Positions 27,492 to 36,833 are shown, counted from the stretch's first letter. The stretch is DNA of 64,000 nt from JAAYHV01 sp964400515 (GCA_964400515.1 CAYNTJ010000006.1:74525-138524), one strand, 5' to 3'. Numbers and translations are program-made. Notes: a model not told the origin generated them from the sequence alone.

Positions 27492-27497
27492 TATAAT
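27492..27497 (+). promoter_or_regulatory. Probable -10 box of the galactoside operon
   Basis: TATAAT preceded by GGTG, 28 nt before the beta-galactosidase start, in the 132-nt divergent region. The -35 region is weak (GTGCAA at 27469), as expected for a regulated promoter. No obvious operator was found. Confidence 0.45.
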
Positions 27498-27525
27498 TAT
27501 TTTATATTAAGTTTGTGAGGTTTTT

Positions 27526-29889
27526 ATGAAAATTTCGATTAACGATGAATGGAATTATTTTGATAAATTCAGTTGTGACTTCATAAAGGAAAAGAAGGAC
27601 GGAGAAGTCGTTAGATTACCCCATACCTTTGAAGTGCTAAAAGCAAATTATGTAAAGGCTGAAGACTATCAAAAGGATGCTCTTTATACTAAATCATTCA
27701 AAATGGATGATAAGTGGGTTGATAAGAGAATTTTTTTATATGTGGAGGGAGCGGGCCATCATTCTTATGTTTACTTAAACGGAACCTTACTAAAAGAACA
27801 TAAATGCGGTTATACTGCCTATGAAGTGGAGCTTACCGATTATATTTTAAAGGAAAACCTATTAGCTATCAGGGTTGACAGCAGAGAAAATTCTGAAATA
27901 CCACCATTTGGCGGTACAGTTGATTATTTGGGATACAGTGGTCTTTACAGGGAGGTTAGTCTATATATTAGAAATCAGTCATATATTGATGATGTTTATG
28001 TGCATACGGAAAAATCAACCCTATATGCCGATGTTTGTTTTAAAACGGAGAAAGACAATATAACGGTTGAATTTGAGCTGTTAGATGGTGAAAATAAAAT
28101 TAATGTCTTGGTTAAAGAGACGGAAAAGAATAAGTATGAAATAAAGCCTAAAGAAGATATAGCCATGTGGGATATTGAGTCTCCCAAACTGTATCGTCTA
28201 AAGGTTAAAGCCATATTAGAGAATCAACTTTTGGATGAATATACTGTCAGATTTGGATTTAGAGATATCGTTTTTAATAAAGAAGGATTCTTTCTAAACG
28301 GTAAGAAAATAAAGATAAGGGGATTAAACAGGCATCAATCATATCCCTATGTTGGTTATGCAATGCCGGAAAGTGCCCAATATTCAGATGCAAGAATACT
28401 AAAAAAGGAGCTGTCATTAAATGCTGTAAGAACTTCCCATTACCCTCAATCAAAGCATTTTATAAATGCTTGTGACGAGTTGGGATTGCTTGTCTTTACG
28501 GAAATTCCGGGATGGCAGCATATCGGTGATGAAAAGTGGCAGGAAATTTCAATAAATAATGTTAAAGATATGGTGCTTCAATATAGAAATCATCCTTCAA
28601 TAATTATGTGGGGAGTTAGGATAAATGAATCCAAGGATTTGGATGAATTCTATTACAAAACAAATAAAGCAGCAAGAGATTTGGATCCCTTTAGGCCAAC
28701 CGGTGGGGTCAGATGCTACGATAAGAGCAACCTCCTTGAAGATGTATATACCTTTAATGATTTTAGTTTTAACGGTTCAAATGACGGAGCAAGGGGAAGG
28801 AAATCCGTTACAGGAAGGGATGATGTTCCATACTTGGTAACGGAATACAATGGACACATGTTCCCCACCAAGCCCTTTGATTCGGAAGCTCACCTATTGG
28901 AACATGCATTGAGGCATGCAAGGGTTGTGGATTCATATAGTCATAGAAGTGATATAGCAGGGGGCTTTGGCTGGTGCATGTCGGATTATCAAACCCATGT
29001 GGATTTTGGGGGAGATGATATGGTGTGTTACCATGGCGTATGTGATATGTTTAGGAATTTAAAACCTGCGGGATATTTTTATCAAAGCCAAGAAGACGAT
29101 TTAAAGGTTTTGGAGGTGATGCCTTCAATGAACCTTGGAGAAAATCCTGAAAGCAGACTTGGTAAATTATATGCTTTTACAAATATGGACTATGTTGAAC
29201 TGTATGTAGATGACATATACATTAATAGATTTTACCCAAAGGGAGATATGTATAAGGCGTTAAAGCATCCCCCAATAGAGATAGATGATATTATAGGAAA
29301 TAAACTGGACAACGAAAATTACGGTGAGGGAATCAAAAAAGATATTAAGTATCTACTGAAAAGATATTCGGATGTTGGACTTTCGGGATTTACAATTAAA
29401 GATAAGATAAAGGCGATTAAGCTTATGACATTTTACGGTTTAAAACCAATGGATTTCACAAGACTTTATGAAAAATATATTGGTAACTGGGGAGGAGAGA
29501 GACCTAAATTTAAATTCATAGGATATAAAGAAGGGGAAGAATCCATATCAGTTACTAAGGGAGCATATAAAGAATGTGACTTGGAAGTGATTGTTGATAA
29601 AACCCATTTGATTGAAAAAGAAACCTATGATGTTGCTTCGGTAAGATTACGAATGCTTAATCAGTTTAATCAGATTATGAGATACTACCAAGAACCTCTT
29701 TTGATGGAAACAGAAGGACCTATAATGATATTGGGGCCAAAGATTGTCAGTTTAAAAGGAGGAATGGGAGGAACCTACATTAAGACCATGGGTAAAGGGG
29801 GAAAAGGAAGACTTAAAATAACTTATGGAGATAATATTATTAAAAGCATGGATTTTAATATAACAATAGGAGAGGTGGATAGATTATGA
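27526..29889 (+). CDS. Glycoside hydrolase family 2 (beta-galactosidase-like)
   Basis: 787 aa without a signal peptide, so it works inside the cell on imported sugars. The GH2 order is visible: N-terminal sugar-binding domain (about 1-150), immunoglobulin-like domain (about 155-245), then a TIM barrel from FGFRDIVFNKEGFFLNGKK. Catalytic acid/base Glu368 is in MWGVRINES, with N367 before it; the nucleophile Glu440 is in LVTEYNGH. The 72-residue spacing fits the family. A GW(C)MSDY motif follows. The last 200 residues are a C-terminal beta region. First gene of an operon with a transporter and an alpha-galactosidase/galactokinase, so beta-galactosidase is the most likely activity; beta-glucuronidase-like specificity is less likely. 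Confidence 0.9.
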   Translation: MKISINDEWNYFDKFSCDFIKEKKDGEVVRLPHTFEVLKANYVKAEDYQKDALYTKSFKMDDKWVDKRIFLYVEGAGHHSYVYLNGTLLKEHKCGYTAYEVELTDYILKENLLAIRVDSRENSEIPPFGGTVDYLGYSGLYREVSLYIRNQSYIDDVYVHTEKSTLYADVCFKTEKDNITVEFELLDGENKINVLVKETEKNKYEIKPKEDIAMWDIESPKLYRLKVKAILENQLLDEYTVRFGFRDIVFNKEGFFLNGKKIKIRGLNRHQSYPYVGYAMPESAQYSDARILKKELSLNAVRTSHYPQSKHFINACDELGLLVFTEIPGWQHIGDEKWQEISINNVKDMVLQYRNHPSIIMWGVRINESKDLDEFYYKTNKAARDLDPFRPTGGVRCYDKSNLLEDVYTFNDFSFNGSNDGARGRKSVTGRDDVPYLVTEYNGHMFPTKPFDSEAHLLEHALRHARVVDSYSHRSDIAGGFGWCMSDYQTHVDFGGDDMVCYHGVCDMFRNLKPAGYFYQSQEDDLKVLEVMPSMNLGENPESRLGKLYAFTNMDYVELYVDDIYINRFYPKGDMYKALKHPPIEIDDIIGNKLDNENYGEGIKKDIKYLLKRYSDVGLSGFTIKDKIKAIKLMTFYGLKPMDFTRLYEKYIGNWGGERPKFKFIGYKEGEESISVTKGAYKECDLEVIVDKTHLIEKETYDVASVRLRMLNQFNQIMRYYQEPLLMETEGPIMILGPKIVSLKGGMGGTYIKTMGKGGKGRLKITYGDNIIKSMDFNITIGEVDRL

Positions 29890-31346
29890 CAGATAGGACA
29901 AAGGAAATTTTTGGTAACAAAATGTCCGATAAAACAATATTAAAGGCTGAAAAATCCAAGGAAAAATTCATTAATCAATTTGGAGATGACGGGGATTTGC
30001 CATATTGCTATCATCTGGAAAAAAATAAGACATTAAACGATATAATGGGTGTCAGGAATATGGTTTTGGGTAAGGCTGAGGATATCAGTAATGACAAAGC
30101 CATTATTATAGGGAACATCAGAATGGGTTTTGGTCATTACAGAATATCAATGGCAATGGCCTCTGCAGCTAATTCCATGGGATATACCCCTTACTGGATG
30201 GATTTAAATTCAATGAGAATTTCTACGGGGGGAAAAGTAATTGATAGTCAAAATAAGCTGTATTCACTGGGCTCTAGGCTGTCTTCAAAAAGTAAAATAT
30301 TTAATAAATACTATTGGGAACCGTTGAATTATGAAGGATTTAAGAAAATTTCATACAACGCGGTGGACCAAAAAAATGCGGAGCTTATGGCACCGCTTTT
30401 CAAGGAAATACCAAAGGATATACCTGTGGTTGCAACCCATGTATGGCCGGCACAAGCTGCTTTGCATGGTGAAATGAAATATGTGGTAAATGCAATACCC
30501 GATAATTGGCCTATGGCATTACATCTTGCCGAAGGCAGTTATCATACTGTACAAACCCATTCCGCTTACCTGGGATATAGGCTGTTGAAGGGTATGGACG
30601 GAGATAATGTATTAAAACCGATTCCATCAAAGTATATTGAAGAAACCGGTCATTATATAGATCATGAAATTGTTTCTAATATAAAGGCTGACTGTAAAAG
30701 AAGAATGAAAAGAAGAAAAAACAATATGCCGGTTAGATTCCTGTTGACCATAGGCGGAGCCGGGGCACAAGGGGATATATTTAAAAGCATAATTGAATTT
30801 TTGATGCCATATGTAAAGAAAAAAGAAGCAGTAATATTTGTCAATGTGGGAGATTACAAGAATGTTTGGGACGGACTTAGGAAAAGCATTGCCGAACTTG
30901 ATAGGGTTAGCATGGAACATTTTAATGATTGGGAAAAATCTGTTAAATATACCGATCATTGGTTGGATAATGAAATATACGGAATCCATGCATTTTATCA
31001 TGAAGATATATTTGAAGCGGTATATATTACAAATCTGTTGATGAGATGCTCAGATGTCTTGGTAACAAAGCCAAGTGAACTTTCTTTTTATCCTGTTCCA
31101 AAGCTTTTTATTAAAAGGGTCGGGGGCCATGAAAAATGGGGAGCAATTCATTCATCCGAATTGGGAGACGGAACTGTTGAATGTGAAGATGTTCCTAATA
31201 CTATTCAAATGGTAAAATTGATTATGGAAGATAACGAGATTATAAAGATGATGTGTGAAAATATAATGCAGAATCATAAAATTGGAATTTATAACGGAGC
31301 ATATAATGTGATTAAGAAGGCAATTCAAATTAAGGAGGAAAGGTAG
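29886..31346 (+). CDS. GT-B-like protein of unknown function in the galactoside operon
   Basis: 486 aa, no signal peptide. I do not recognise a characterised homologue. The sequence reads like a two-domain GT-B fold related to MurG or MGDG synthase. IIGNIRMGFGHYRISMAMA (about 75-93) resembles the glycine-rich N-terminal loop. VRFLLTIGGAGAQGD (about 280-294) looks like the start of a second Rossmann domain. DVLVTKPSELSFYPVPKLFIK with VGGHEKWGA (about 390-420) resembles the donor-binding segment. It overlaps the beta-galactosidase stop (ATGA) and lies 1 nt before the symporter, so it is co-translated with galactoside genes. A role as glycosyltransferase, epimerase or phosphorylase-like enzyme is speculation. 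Confidence 0.75.
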   Translation: MTDRTKEIFGNKMSDKTILKAEKSKEKFINQFGDDGDLPYCYHLEKNKTLNDIMGVRNMVLGKAEDISNDKAIIIGNIRMGFGHYRISMAMASAANSMGYTPYWMDLNSMRISTGGKVIDSQNKLYSLGSRLSSKSKIFNKYYWEPLNYEGFKKISYNAVDQKNAELMAPLFKEIPKDIPVVATHVWPAQAALHGEMKYVVNAIPDNWPMALHLAEGSYHTVQTHSAYLGYRLLKGMDGDNVLKPIPSKYIEETGHYIDHEIVSNIKADCKRRMKRRKNNMPVRFLLTIGGAGAQGDIFKSIIEFLMPYVKKKEAVIFVNVGDYKNVWDGLRKSIAELDRVSMEHFNDWEKSVKYTDHWLDNEIYGIHAFYHEDIFEAVYITNLLMRCSDVLVTKPSELSFYPVPKLFIKRVGGHEKWGAIHSSELGDGTVECEDVPNTIQMVKLIMEDNEIIKMMCENIMQNHKIGIYNGAYNVIKKAIQIKEER

Positions 31347-31347
31347 T

Positions 31348-32712
31348 ATGAGACTATCAATTAGAGAAAAGGTTTCCTACGGCATGGGAGCTGTGGGCAA
31401 AGACATGGTTTATGCTTTTGTCTCAGGCTTTTTAATGTATTACTATAATACGGTGCTGGGCATATCCGCAACATTTATAGGAATTTTGTTTATGGCGGCA
31501 AGGATATTTGATGCCGTAAATGATCCCTTTATGGGAGTTATAGTGGAGAAAACGAGAACGAGGTATGGTAAATTTAGACCATGGCTTTTAATCGGTACTT
31601 TAATCAATGCCGGAGTTCTTTATGCCATGTATTCTATCCCAGAGGGACTGGAGGGTAACAGCTTGCTGGTGTATGCATCCGTTGCCTACATATTATGGGG
31701 TGTAACATATACAATAATGGATATACCTTATTGGTCAATGATACCCGCAATCACATCTCCCGGAAAGGAAAGGGAAAATGTTTCTGTTATTGCAAGGAGC
31801 TGTGCCGGCTTGGGATTTGCCATACCTACAGCCCTCGCTTTAGTCTTGGTGCCCATACTGGGGGGAGGAGACGAGAGACTTGGATTTAGCAGAGTATCAA
31901 TTCTGATATGTGTATTCTTTATCCTGGGTATAATAGCAACGGTAACCAATGTAAAAGAAAAGCATGAAAGTAAGCAAAAGGCAACCACTGTTAAGGAAAT
32001 GTTTGTGTCCTTATTCCGCAATGATCAAGCCATGATTGTTGTAATTGCAATTATCGTCTTTAATGCTTCGCTATACTTGACAAATCAATTGGCAATATAT
32101 TTCTTTAGATTTGATATAGGAAATGTTGAATTGTTTGGACTTTTTGCCACTGTGGGAGGAGCAGTTCAAATTCTTTCCATGGTAAGCTTGCCGCTGCTTA
32201 GGAAAAAATTTGAATGTAAAAAAATATTAATAGGAGCCATCATAACTACTTTAGTTGGTTATTCCATGCTGTTCACACTGGGAATATTAAATAATCAAAA
32301 TATTATTTTGCTTTGCATAGCCGCTATAATAATATTCTTTGGCTTTGGACTGGCAACAGTGCTTACTACAATATTTTTGGCTGATACGGTTGATTACGGT
32401 CAATGGAAAAATAATCAAAGGAATGAAAGTGTGGTGTTTTCACTGCAAACCTTTGTTGTTAAGCTTGCATCTGCAATTTCCGTATTAATTGCAGGAGTGG
32501 GCCTGGATTTGATTAAGCTTGATAAGGATGCGGCTATTCAAACGGTGTCCACTTTAAGTGGTTTGAGATTTTTAATGATAATAGTTCCCATGGCAGGTCT
32601 TATAGTATCAATTCTGTTCTTTACATCTAAGTACAAATTGACAGAAAAGAGAATGGGAGAAATAATGGTGGACTTGAAGGACAGGCAAGAAGAGGTTGGT
32701 AATGATAACTAA
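31348..32712 (+). CDS. GPH-family glycoside:cation symporter
   Basis: 454 aa transporter of the glycoside-pentoside-hexuronide group (MelB/LacS-like MFS). The N-terminal LSIREKVSYGMGAVGKDMVYAF is the family's opening. RIFDAVNDPFMGVIVEKTRTRYGKFRPWLLIG (split here by family motifs DAVNDP and KFRPW) includes the cation-binding aspartates. About twelve hydrophobic segments follow, with ADTVDYGQWKN near residue 345 as the second signature. No PTS IIA-like tail is attached. Placement between glycosidases and galactokinase points to import of galactosides such as lactose, melibiose or raffinose-type sugars. Confidence 0.93.
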   Translation: MRLSIREKVSYGMGAVGKDMVYAFVSGFLMYYYNTVLGISATFIGILFMAARIFDAVNDPFMGVIVEKTRTRYGKFRPWLLIGTLINAGVLYAMYSIPEGLEGNSLLVYASVAYILWGVTYTIMDIPYWSMIPAITSPGKERENVSVIARSCAGLGFAIPTALALVLVPILGGGDERLGFSRVSILICVFFILGIIATVTNVKEKHESKQKATTVKEMFVSLFRNDQAMIVVIAIIVFNASLYLTNQLAIYFFRFDIGNVELFGLFATVGGAVQILSMVSLPLLRKKFECKKILIGAIITTLVGYSMLFTLGILNNQNIILLCIAAIIIFFGFGLATVLTTIFLADTVDYGQWKNNQRNESVVFSLQTFVVKLASAISVLIAGVGLDLIKLDKDAAIQTVSTLSGLRFLMIIVPMAGLIVSILFFTSKYKLTEKRMGEIMVDLKDRQEEVGNDN

Positions 32713-35700
32713 GATTGATAATCTGTTTATTTTAAATACTGAAAATACAAGCTATATCTTCAGAATTACTGAAGCACTTTTGCTTGAACACATTTATTAT
32801 GGGAAGAGGGTAAATCCTTTTCCCATGAGTGACGCGGGTAAAGAAAAGCATGAATTTCCAAGGGGGAGTACAATAAGCTATTCTGATGATTTTAATAATC
32901 TTTGTCTTGAGGATCTGTGTTTGGAGTATTCTTCATATGGTAAAGGTGACATCAGAGAGCCATTTATTTTATGTGAGTATGAAGATGGCAGTGTTACTTC
33001 GGATTTTATATATTTTGATTATAAAATAGGGCATGATGACATCTGCAAAACCCTCCCAACATCCTACGGAAATGATAAGCTTGACGGTTTAAAAATAGTT
33101 TTAAAAGAAAAAAATCGTGATGTATATTTGGAACTATATTATGATGTTTATCCTGAATGTGATGTAATTACAAAAAGGATAAATGTGATTAATAAATGCA
33201 ATGATGATGTCAGGTTAAATAGGGTAATGAGTTCGCAACTGGATTTTGATAATAAGGACTTTAATTTCATTACCTTTTCAGGCGCTTGGGCAAGGGAAAT
33301 GGACATGAACTATATGCCTTGTAAAACGGGTACCGTTATAAACAGTTCCATCACGGGGACATCATCATCAAGACACAATCCTTTTGTAATGCTAGCGGAG
33401 TATAATGCCAATGAAAACATTGGTGATGTTTATGGAATTAATTTGGTTTATAGCGGAAATCATTACGAGGCTATTGAGGTGAATGGTTATGATAAGCTTA
33501 GGCTTATCAACGGAATAAACCCCAATGGTTTTAACTGGAAGCTTTCAAAAGGAGAAACCTTTGAAGCTCCTGAGGCCGTCCTTACATATTCAAAAGATGG
33601 CTTTAATGGTGTCAGCAATAACATGCATTTATTTATTAATAAACACATTATTAGGGGCTATTGGAAAAATCGAATCAGACCGATAATTAATAATAGTTGG
33701 GAAGCCGCATATTTTGATTTTAATCAAAGCAGAATATTAAATATGGCTAAGGCTGCCAAGGAAGTCGGTGTGGAGCTTTTTGTTTTAGATGATGGTTGGT
33801 TTGGTAAAAGGGATGATGATACTAAGGCGTTGGGGGATTGGTATCCAAATGACAAAAAACTTCCCGAGGGTATAGAGGGTATATCAAGTAAGATAAATGA
33901 AATTGGCCTTGATTTTGGTATATGGGTCGAGCCTGAAATGGTTAATAGGGATAGCGATTCGTACAGAAAGCATCCGGAGTATGCACTGGAGCACTATGAT
34001 ATTAACCAAAGCTTGGGAAGAAACCAATTGATTCTTGATCTGACAAATAAAGAAGTAAGGGAACATATTTTCGATGAAATGAAGAACTTATTTAGTTCAG
34101 GCAATATAAAATATGTTAAATGGGATATGAACAGAATTTTTTCGGATGTGTTTTCCAAGGCTTTACCTAAAGACAGACAGGGAGAAGTTTTTCATAGATA
34201 TGTGTTAGGCCTTTATGAAATATTAGAAAGACTACAAAAAGAGTTTACGGAAATATTATTTGAAAGTTGTTCTTCCGGCGGAAACAGATTTGATTTGGGT
34301 ATGCTTTGCTATATGCCACAGGTATGGGCAAGTGATAATACCGATGCTTTGTGCAGATGGACTATACAAAGGGGATACAGCTATGGATATCCTTTATCTG
34401 CCATATCTGCCCATGTATCCGATAGTCCGAATCATCAAACTTTAAGGAAAACCGGTATAGAAACAAGATTTCAAGTTGCATGCTTTGGAAATTTGGGGTA
34501 TGAATTAAATATTGCCGAATTAAGCAAGGAAGAAAAGGATGCCATTAAAAAGCAAATAAGCTGGTATAAGGAATATAGGAATGTTTTGCAGTTCGGTGAA
34601 TTTTATAGGATCAAGGAAAACTCTTGGTTGACGGTAAGTGATGATAAAAAGCTGGGTGTAGGGATTTTATTCCAGGAATTGGCTAAGGCAAATTTCGGGT
34701 ACTTAAAATTTAAAACTGTTAATCTTGAGAATGATTGCTACTATAGTTTCAAAAACAGGATAATTGATACTAATATTATGGAATTTGGAAGCTTGATTAA
34801 CGCAGTATCTCCTGTGCATATAAAGAATAAATCCACATTATACAATGTTGTTTCTAAATTCGTCAAGCTTAATGGTGAAGTTGAAAACTATTTTTTGACA
34901 GGTGAATACTTAAATAATGTGGGAGTTAAGCTAAAAGCCGGATTTTCGGGTACCGGATATAATGAGGATACGAGAATTATGCCTGATTTTTCTTCCAGAT
35001 TATTTATAATGGAAAGGGCCCATGAATATTTTTCTCCGGGAAGGATTAACCTTATTGGGGAACATATTGACTATAACGGAGGGAAAGTATTGCCTTGTGC
35101 CATTAATCTTGGAATAACAGGTTATTTTTCAATGAGAGATGATAAAAAGGTTGTTTTGTACAGCTATGAATTTGACAGGGAAGGCGAGCATGAATTTGAT
35201 TTGGAGAAAATTGAAATCAAAGTAAATGACAGCTGGGCGGCATATGTTAAAGCTGTACTTTTGGAATTTGAGAGTAAGGGATATCATATTGATAAGGGAT
35301 TTAATCTTCATGTCAGAAGCAATCTTCCCAAAGGAAGTGGTCTGTCTTCTTCAGCCTCTTTAGAGGCTTTGGTGGCACATATCCTAAGCGAGGAATACTA
35401 TTTTTACTTGGATGATGTTGATTTGGCTTTGCTGTGCCAGAAAGCTGAAAATGAACATATAGGTGTCTCTTGCGGTATTATGGATCAAATGGCTGTGATA
35501 TCGGGGAAAAAAGGCAAGTGTATGTATCTTGATACTGATAGTTTGGAATATGAATATGTGCCTATAAGGTTCAAAGGTTATTCACTGGTCATATGTAATA
35601 CAAATAAAGAGCGAAAGCTGAGTGAATCTAAATATAACGATAGAATCAAAGAGTGCAATGAAGCATTAATATATTTACAGAAGGAAATCGATGCCAAGAA

Positions 35701-36130
35701 CCTATGTGAAATAAGCTTAAATCAGCTTGAGGAGAACAAAACCCTTATACCTGAAGAAATATACTATAAAAGGGCAAGACACGTTGTAACGGAAGATAAG
35801 AGGGTATATGAGGCTAAAGAACTTTTAAAGAATAACGACATCGAAGCATTTGGAGATTTGTTAAATGAATCCCATGATTCTTTAAGGGATGATTATGAAG
35901 TGACGGGACCGGAACTTGACGCTATAGTAAATGCTGCAAGAATGCAAGACGGAGTATTGGGTGCCAGAATGACAGGTGCGGGTTTTGCAGGATGTGCGAT
36001 AGCTTTGGTTAAGACAAAAAATCTTCAGGAATTCATGGACAATGTGGGTAAAATATACCTGGATAATGTGGGTTATGAAGCATCTTTTGAAACTGTAGAA
36101 ATTGTGGACGGAACTAAAAGAATTAATTAA
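32702..36130 (+). CDS. Fused alpha-galactosidase (GH36) and galactokinase
   Basis: 1142 aa single chain with two enzymes. Residues 1 to about 770 are a complete GH36 alpha-galactosidase. It has WEAAYFDF, LDDGWFG and EPEMVN; the nucleophile is Asp475 (KWDMNR) and the acid/base Asp545 (SDNTD). The 70-residue spacing is normal for GH36. From about 771 a GHMP galactokinase begins without linker: PGRINLIGEHIDYNGG (Glu787, His788), the ATP loop GSGLSSSASLE (about 880-887), CGIMDQM and the C-terminal MTGAGFAGCAIAL. The usual first 20 or so residues of GalK are missing at the joint. The frame has no stop between halves. The ATG at 32702 is chosen over an upstream TTG because GAAGAGG precedes it. It overlaps the symporter by 11 nt. 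It would release galactose and phosphorylate it. Confidence 0.93.
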   Translation: MITKIDNLFILNTENTSYIFRITEALLLEHIYYGKRVNPFPMSDAGKEKHEFPRGSTISYSDDFNNLCLEDLCLEYSSYGKGDIREPFILCEYEDGSVTSDFIYFDYKIGHDDICKTLPTSYGNDKLDGLKIVLKEKNRDVYLELYYDVYPECDVITKRINVINKCNDDVRLNRVMSSQLDFDNKDFNFITFSGAWAREMDMNYMPCKTGTVINSSITGTSSSRHNPFVMLAEYNANENIGDVYGINLVYSGNHYEAIEVNGYDKLRLINGINPNGFNWKLSKGETFEAPEAVLTYSKDGFNGVSNNMHLFINKHIIRGYWKNRIRPIINNSWEAAYFDFNQSRILNMAKAAKEVGVELFVLDDGWFGKRDDDTKALGDWYPNDKKLPEGIEGISSKINEIGLDFGIWVEPEMVNRDSDSYRKHPEYALEHYDINQSLGRNQLILDLTNKEVREHIFDEMKNLFSSGNIKYVKWDMNRIFSDVFSKALPKDRQGEVFHRYVLGLYEILERLQKEFTEILFESCSSGGNRFDLGMLCYMPQVWASDNTDALCRWTIQRGYSYGYPLSAISAHVSDSPNHQTLRKTGIETRFQVACFGNLGYELNIAELSKEEKDAIKKQISWYKEYRNVLQFGEFYRIKENSWLTVSDDKKLGVGILFQELAKANFGYLKFKTVNLENDCYYSFKNRIIDTNIMEFGSLINAVSPVHIKNKSTLYNVVSKFVKLNGEVENYFLTGEYLNNVGVKLKAGFSGTGYNEDTRIMPDFSSRLFIMERAHEYFSPGRINLIGEHIDYNGGKVLPCAINLGITGYFSMRDDKKVVLYSYEFDREGEHEFDLEKIEIKVNDSWAAYVKAVLLEFESKGYHIDKGFNLHVRSNLPKGSGLSSSASLEALVAHILSEEYYFYLDDVDLALLCQKAENEHIGVSCGIMDQMAVISGKKGKCMYLDTDSLEYEYVPIRFKGYSLVICNTNKERKLSESKYNDRIKECNEALIYLQKEIDAKNLCEISLNQLEENKTLIPEEIYYKRARHVVTEDKRVYEAKELLKNNDIEAFGDLLNESHDSLRDDYEVTGPELDAIVNAARMQDGVLGARMTGAGFAGCAIALVKTKNLQEFMDNVGKIYLDNVGYEASFETVEIVDGTKRIN

Positions 36131-36148
36131 AAAATATCATAAAAAACA

Positions 36149-36177
36149 TTGACAATAATTGTGTTTTTTGGTATTAT
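36149..36177 (+). promoter_or_regulatory. Sigma-A promoter 1 of the tRNA cluster
   Basis: Perfect TTGACA (36149-36154), a 17-nt spacer and TATTAT (36172-36177), 34 nt before tRNA-Met. Confidence 0.85.
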
Positions 36178-36182
36178 ATCAC

Positions 36183-36205
36183 TTGCGACGATTTAAAAGT
36201 CGCAA
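36183..36205 (+). promoter_or_regulatory. Leader hairpin in front of tRNA-Met
   Basis: TTGCGAC and GTCGCAA form a perfect 7-bp stem around a 9-nt AT-rich loop at the expected transcript start. It may insulate or guide processing of the primary tRNA transcript. Confidence 0.55.
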
Positions 36206-36210
36206 CCTTT

Positions 36211-36287
36211 GGCGGTGTAGCTTAGTTGGCTAGAGCGTCCGGTTCATACCCGGAAGGTCGGTGGTTCGAATCCACTCGCCGCTACCA
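36211..36287 (+). tRNA. tRNA-Met (anticodon CAT)
   Basis: Full cloverleaf: acceptor GGCGGTG with CGCCGCT (terminal G-U), anticodon loop TTCATAC, T loop TTCGAAT and encoded CCA. The acceptor stem is fully paired, so it is not an initiator tRNA. A CAT anticodon could also be lysidine-modified tRNA-Ile. Confidence 0.93.
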
Positions 36288-36290
36288 TGG

Positions 36291-36366
36291 GGGCGTATAG
36301 CTCAGCTGGGAGAGCACCTGCCTTACAAGCAGGGGGTCATAGGTTCGAGCCCTATTACGCCCACCA
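36291..36366 (+). tRNA. tRNA-Val (anticodon TAC)
   Basis: Acceptor GGGCGTA pairs perfectly with TACGCCC. The anticodon loop CTTACAA gives TAC, and CCA is encoded. It starts 3 nt after tRNA-Met. Confidence 0.96.
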
Positions 36367-36376
36367 TTTAACAATT

Positions 36377-36453
36377 GGCCTGGTAGTTCAGTTGGTTAGA
36401 ATGCCAGCCTGTCACGCTGGAGGTCGTCGGTTCGAGCCCGATCCAGGTCGCCA
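36377..36453 (+). tRNA. tRNA-Asp (anticodon GTC)
   Basis: Acceptor GGCCTGG with CCAGGTC (one G-U pair), discriminator G, anticodon loop CTGTCAC and encoded CCA. G73 is the expected aspartate identity base. Confidence 0.96.
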
Positions 36454-36469
36454 TATTTATTTTACTTAA

Positions 36470-36498
36470 TTGACAACAGAATATTAAAATGTTATAAT
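36470..36498 (+). promoter_or_regulatory. Sigma-A promoter 2, inside the tRNA cluster
   Basis: Perfect TTGACA (36470-36475), a 17-nt spacer and perfect TATAAT (36493-36498), 22 nt before tRNA-His. It can drive the last three tRNAs separately. Confidence 0.85.
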
Positions 36499-36520
36499 TT
36501 TTTTTGCAAAAACACATTAT

Positions 36521-36597
36521 GGTGGGTATCGTCAAGTGGTTAAGACACAGGGTTGTGGCTCCTGTATACGTGGGTTCGACTCCCACTACCCACCCCA
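36521..36597 (+). tRNA. tRNA-His (anticodon GTG)
   Basis: Acceptor GTGGGTA pairs with TACCCAC. The encoded G at 36521 is the histidine-specific G(-1) opposite discriminator C at 36594. The anticodon loop is TTGTGGC and CCA is encoded. Confidence 0.96.
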
Positions 36598-36604
36598 TAT
36601 TTAT

Positions 36605-36679
36605 TGGGGTATCGCCAAGCGGTAAGGCAATGGATTCTGATTCCATCATGCGCAGGTTCGAATCCTGCTACCCTAGCCA
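36605..36679 (+). tRNA. tRNA-Gln (anticodon CTG)
   Basis: Acceptor TGGGGTA pairs with TACCCTA and starts with the weak U1-A72 pair typical of glutamine tRNA. The anticodon stem ATGGA/TCCAT encloses TTCTGAT, giving CTG. CCA is encoded. Confidence 0.93.
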
Positions 36680-36706
36680 AGAATACAATATAATATCATA
36701 ATATAC

Positions 36707-36781
<75 letters not shown>

Positions 36782-36796
36782 CAAGAAAAGCTGTCA

Positions 36797-36833
36797 GAAA
36801 CCTGCAATTGCAGGGAGTAGGGCGGTTTTTTTA
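36797..36833 (+). terminator. Terminator of the tRNA cluster
   Basis: AAACCTGC and GCGGTTT form an outer stem around the internal repeat CCTGC-AATT-GCAGG, followed by a run of seven T residues. Pairing is imperfect. Confidence 0.6.
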
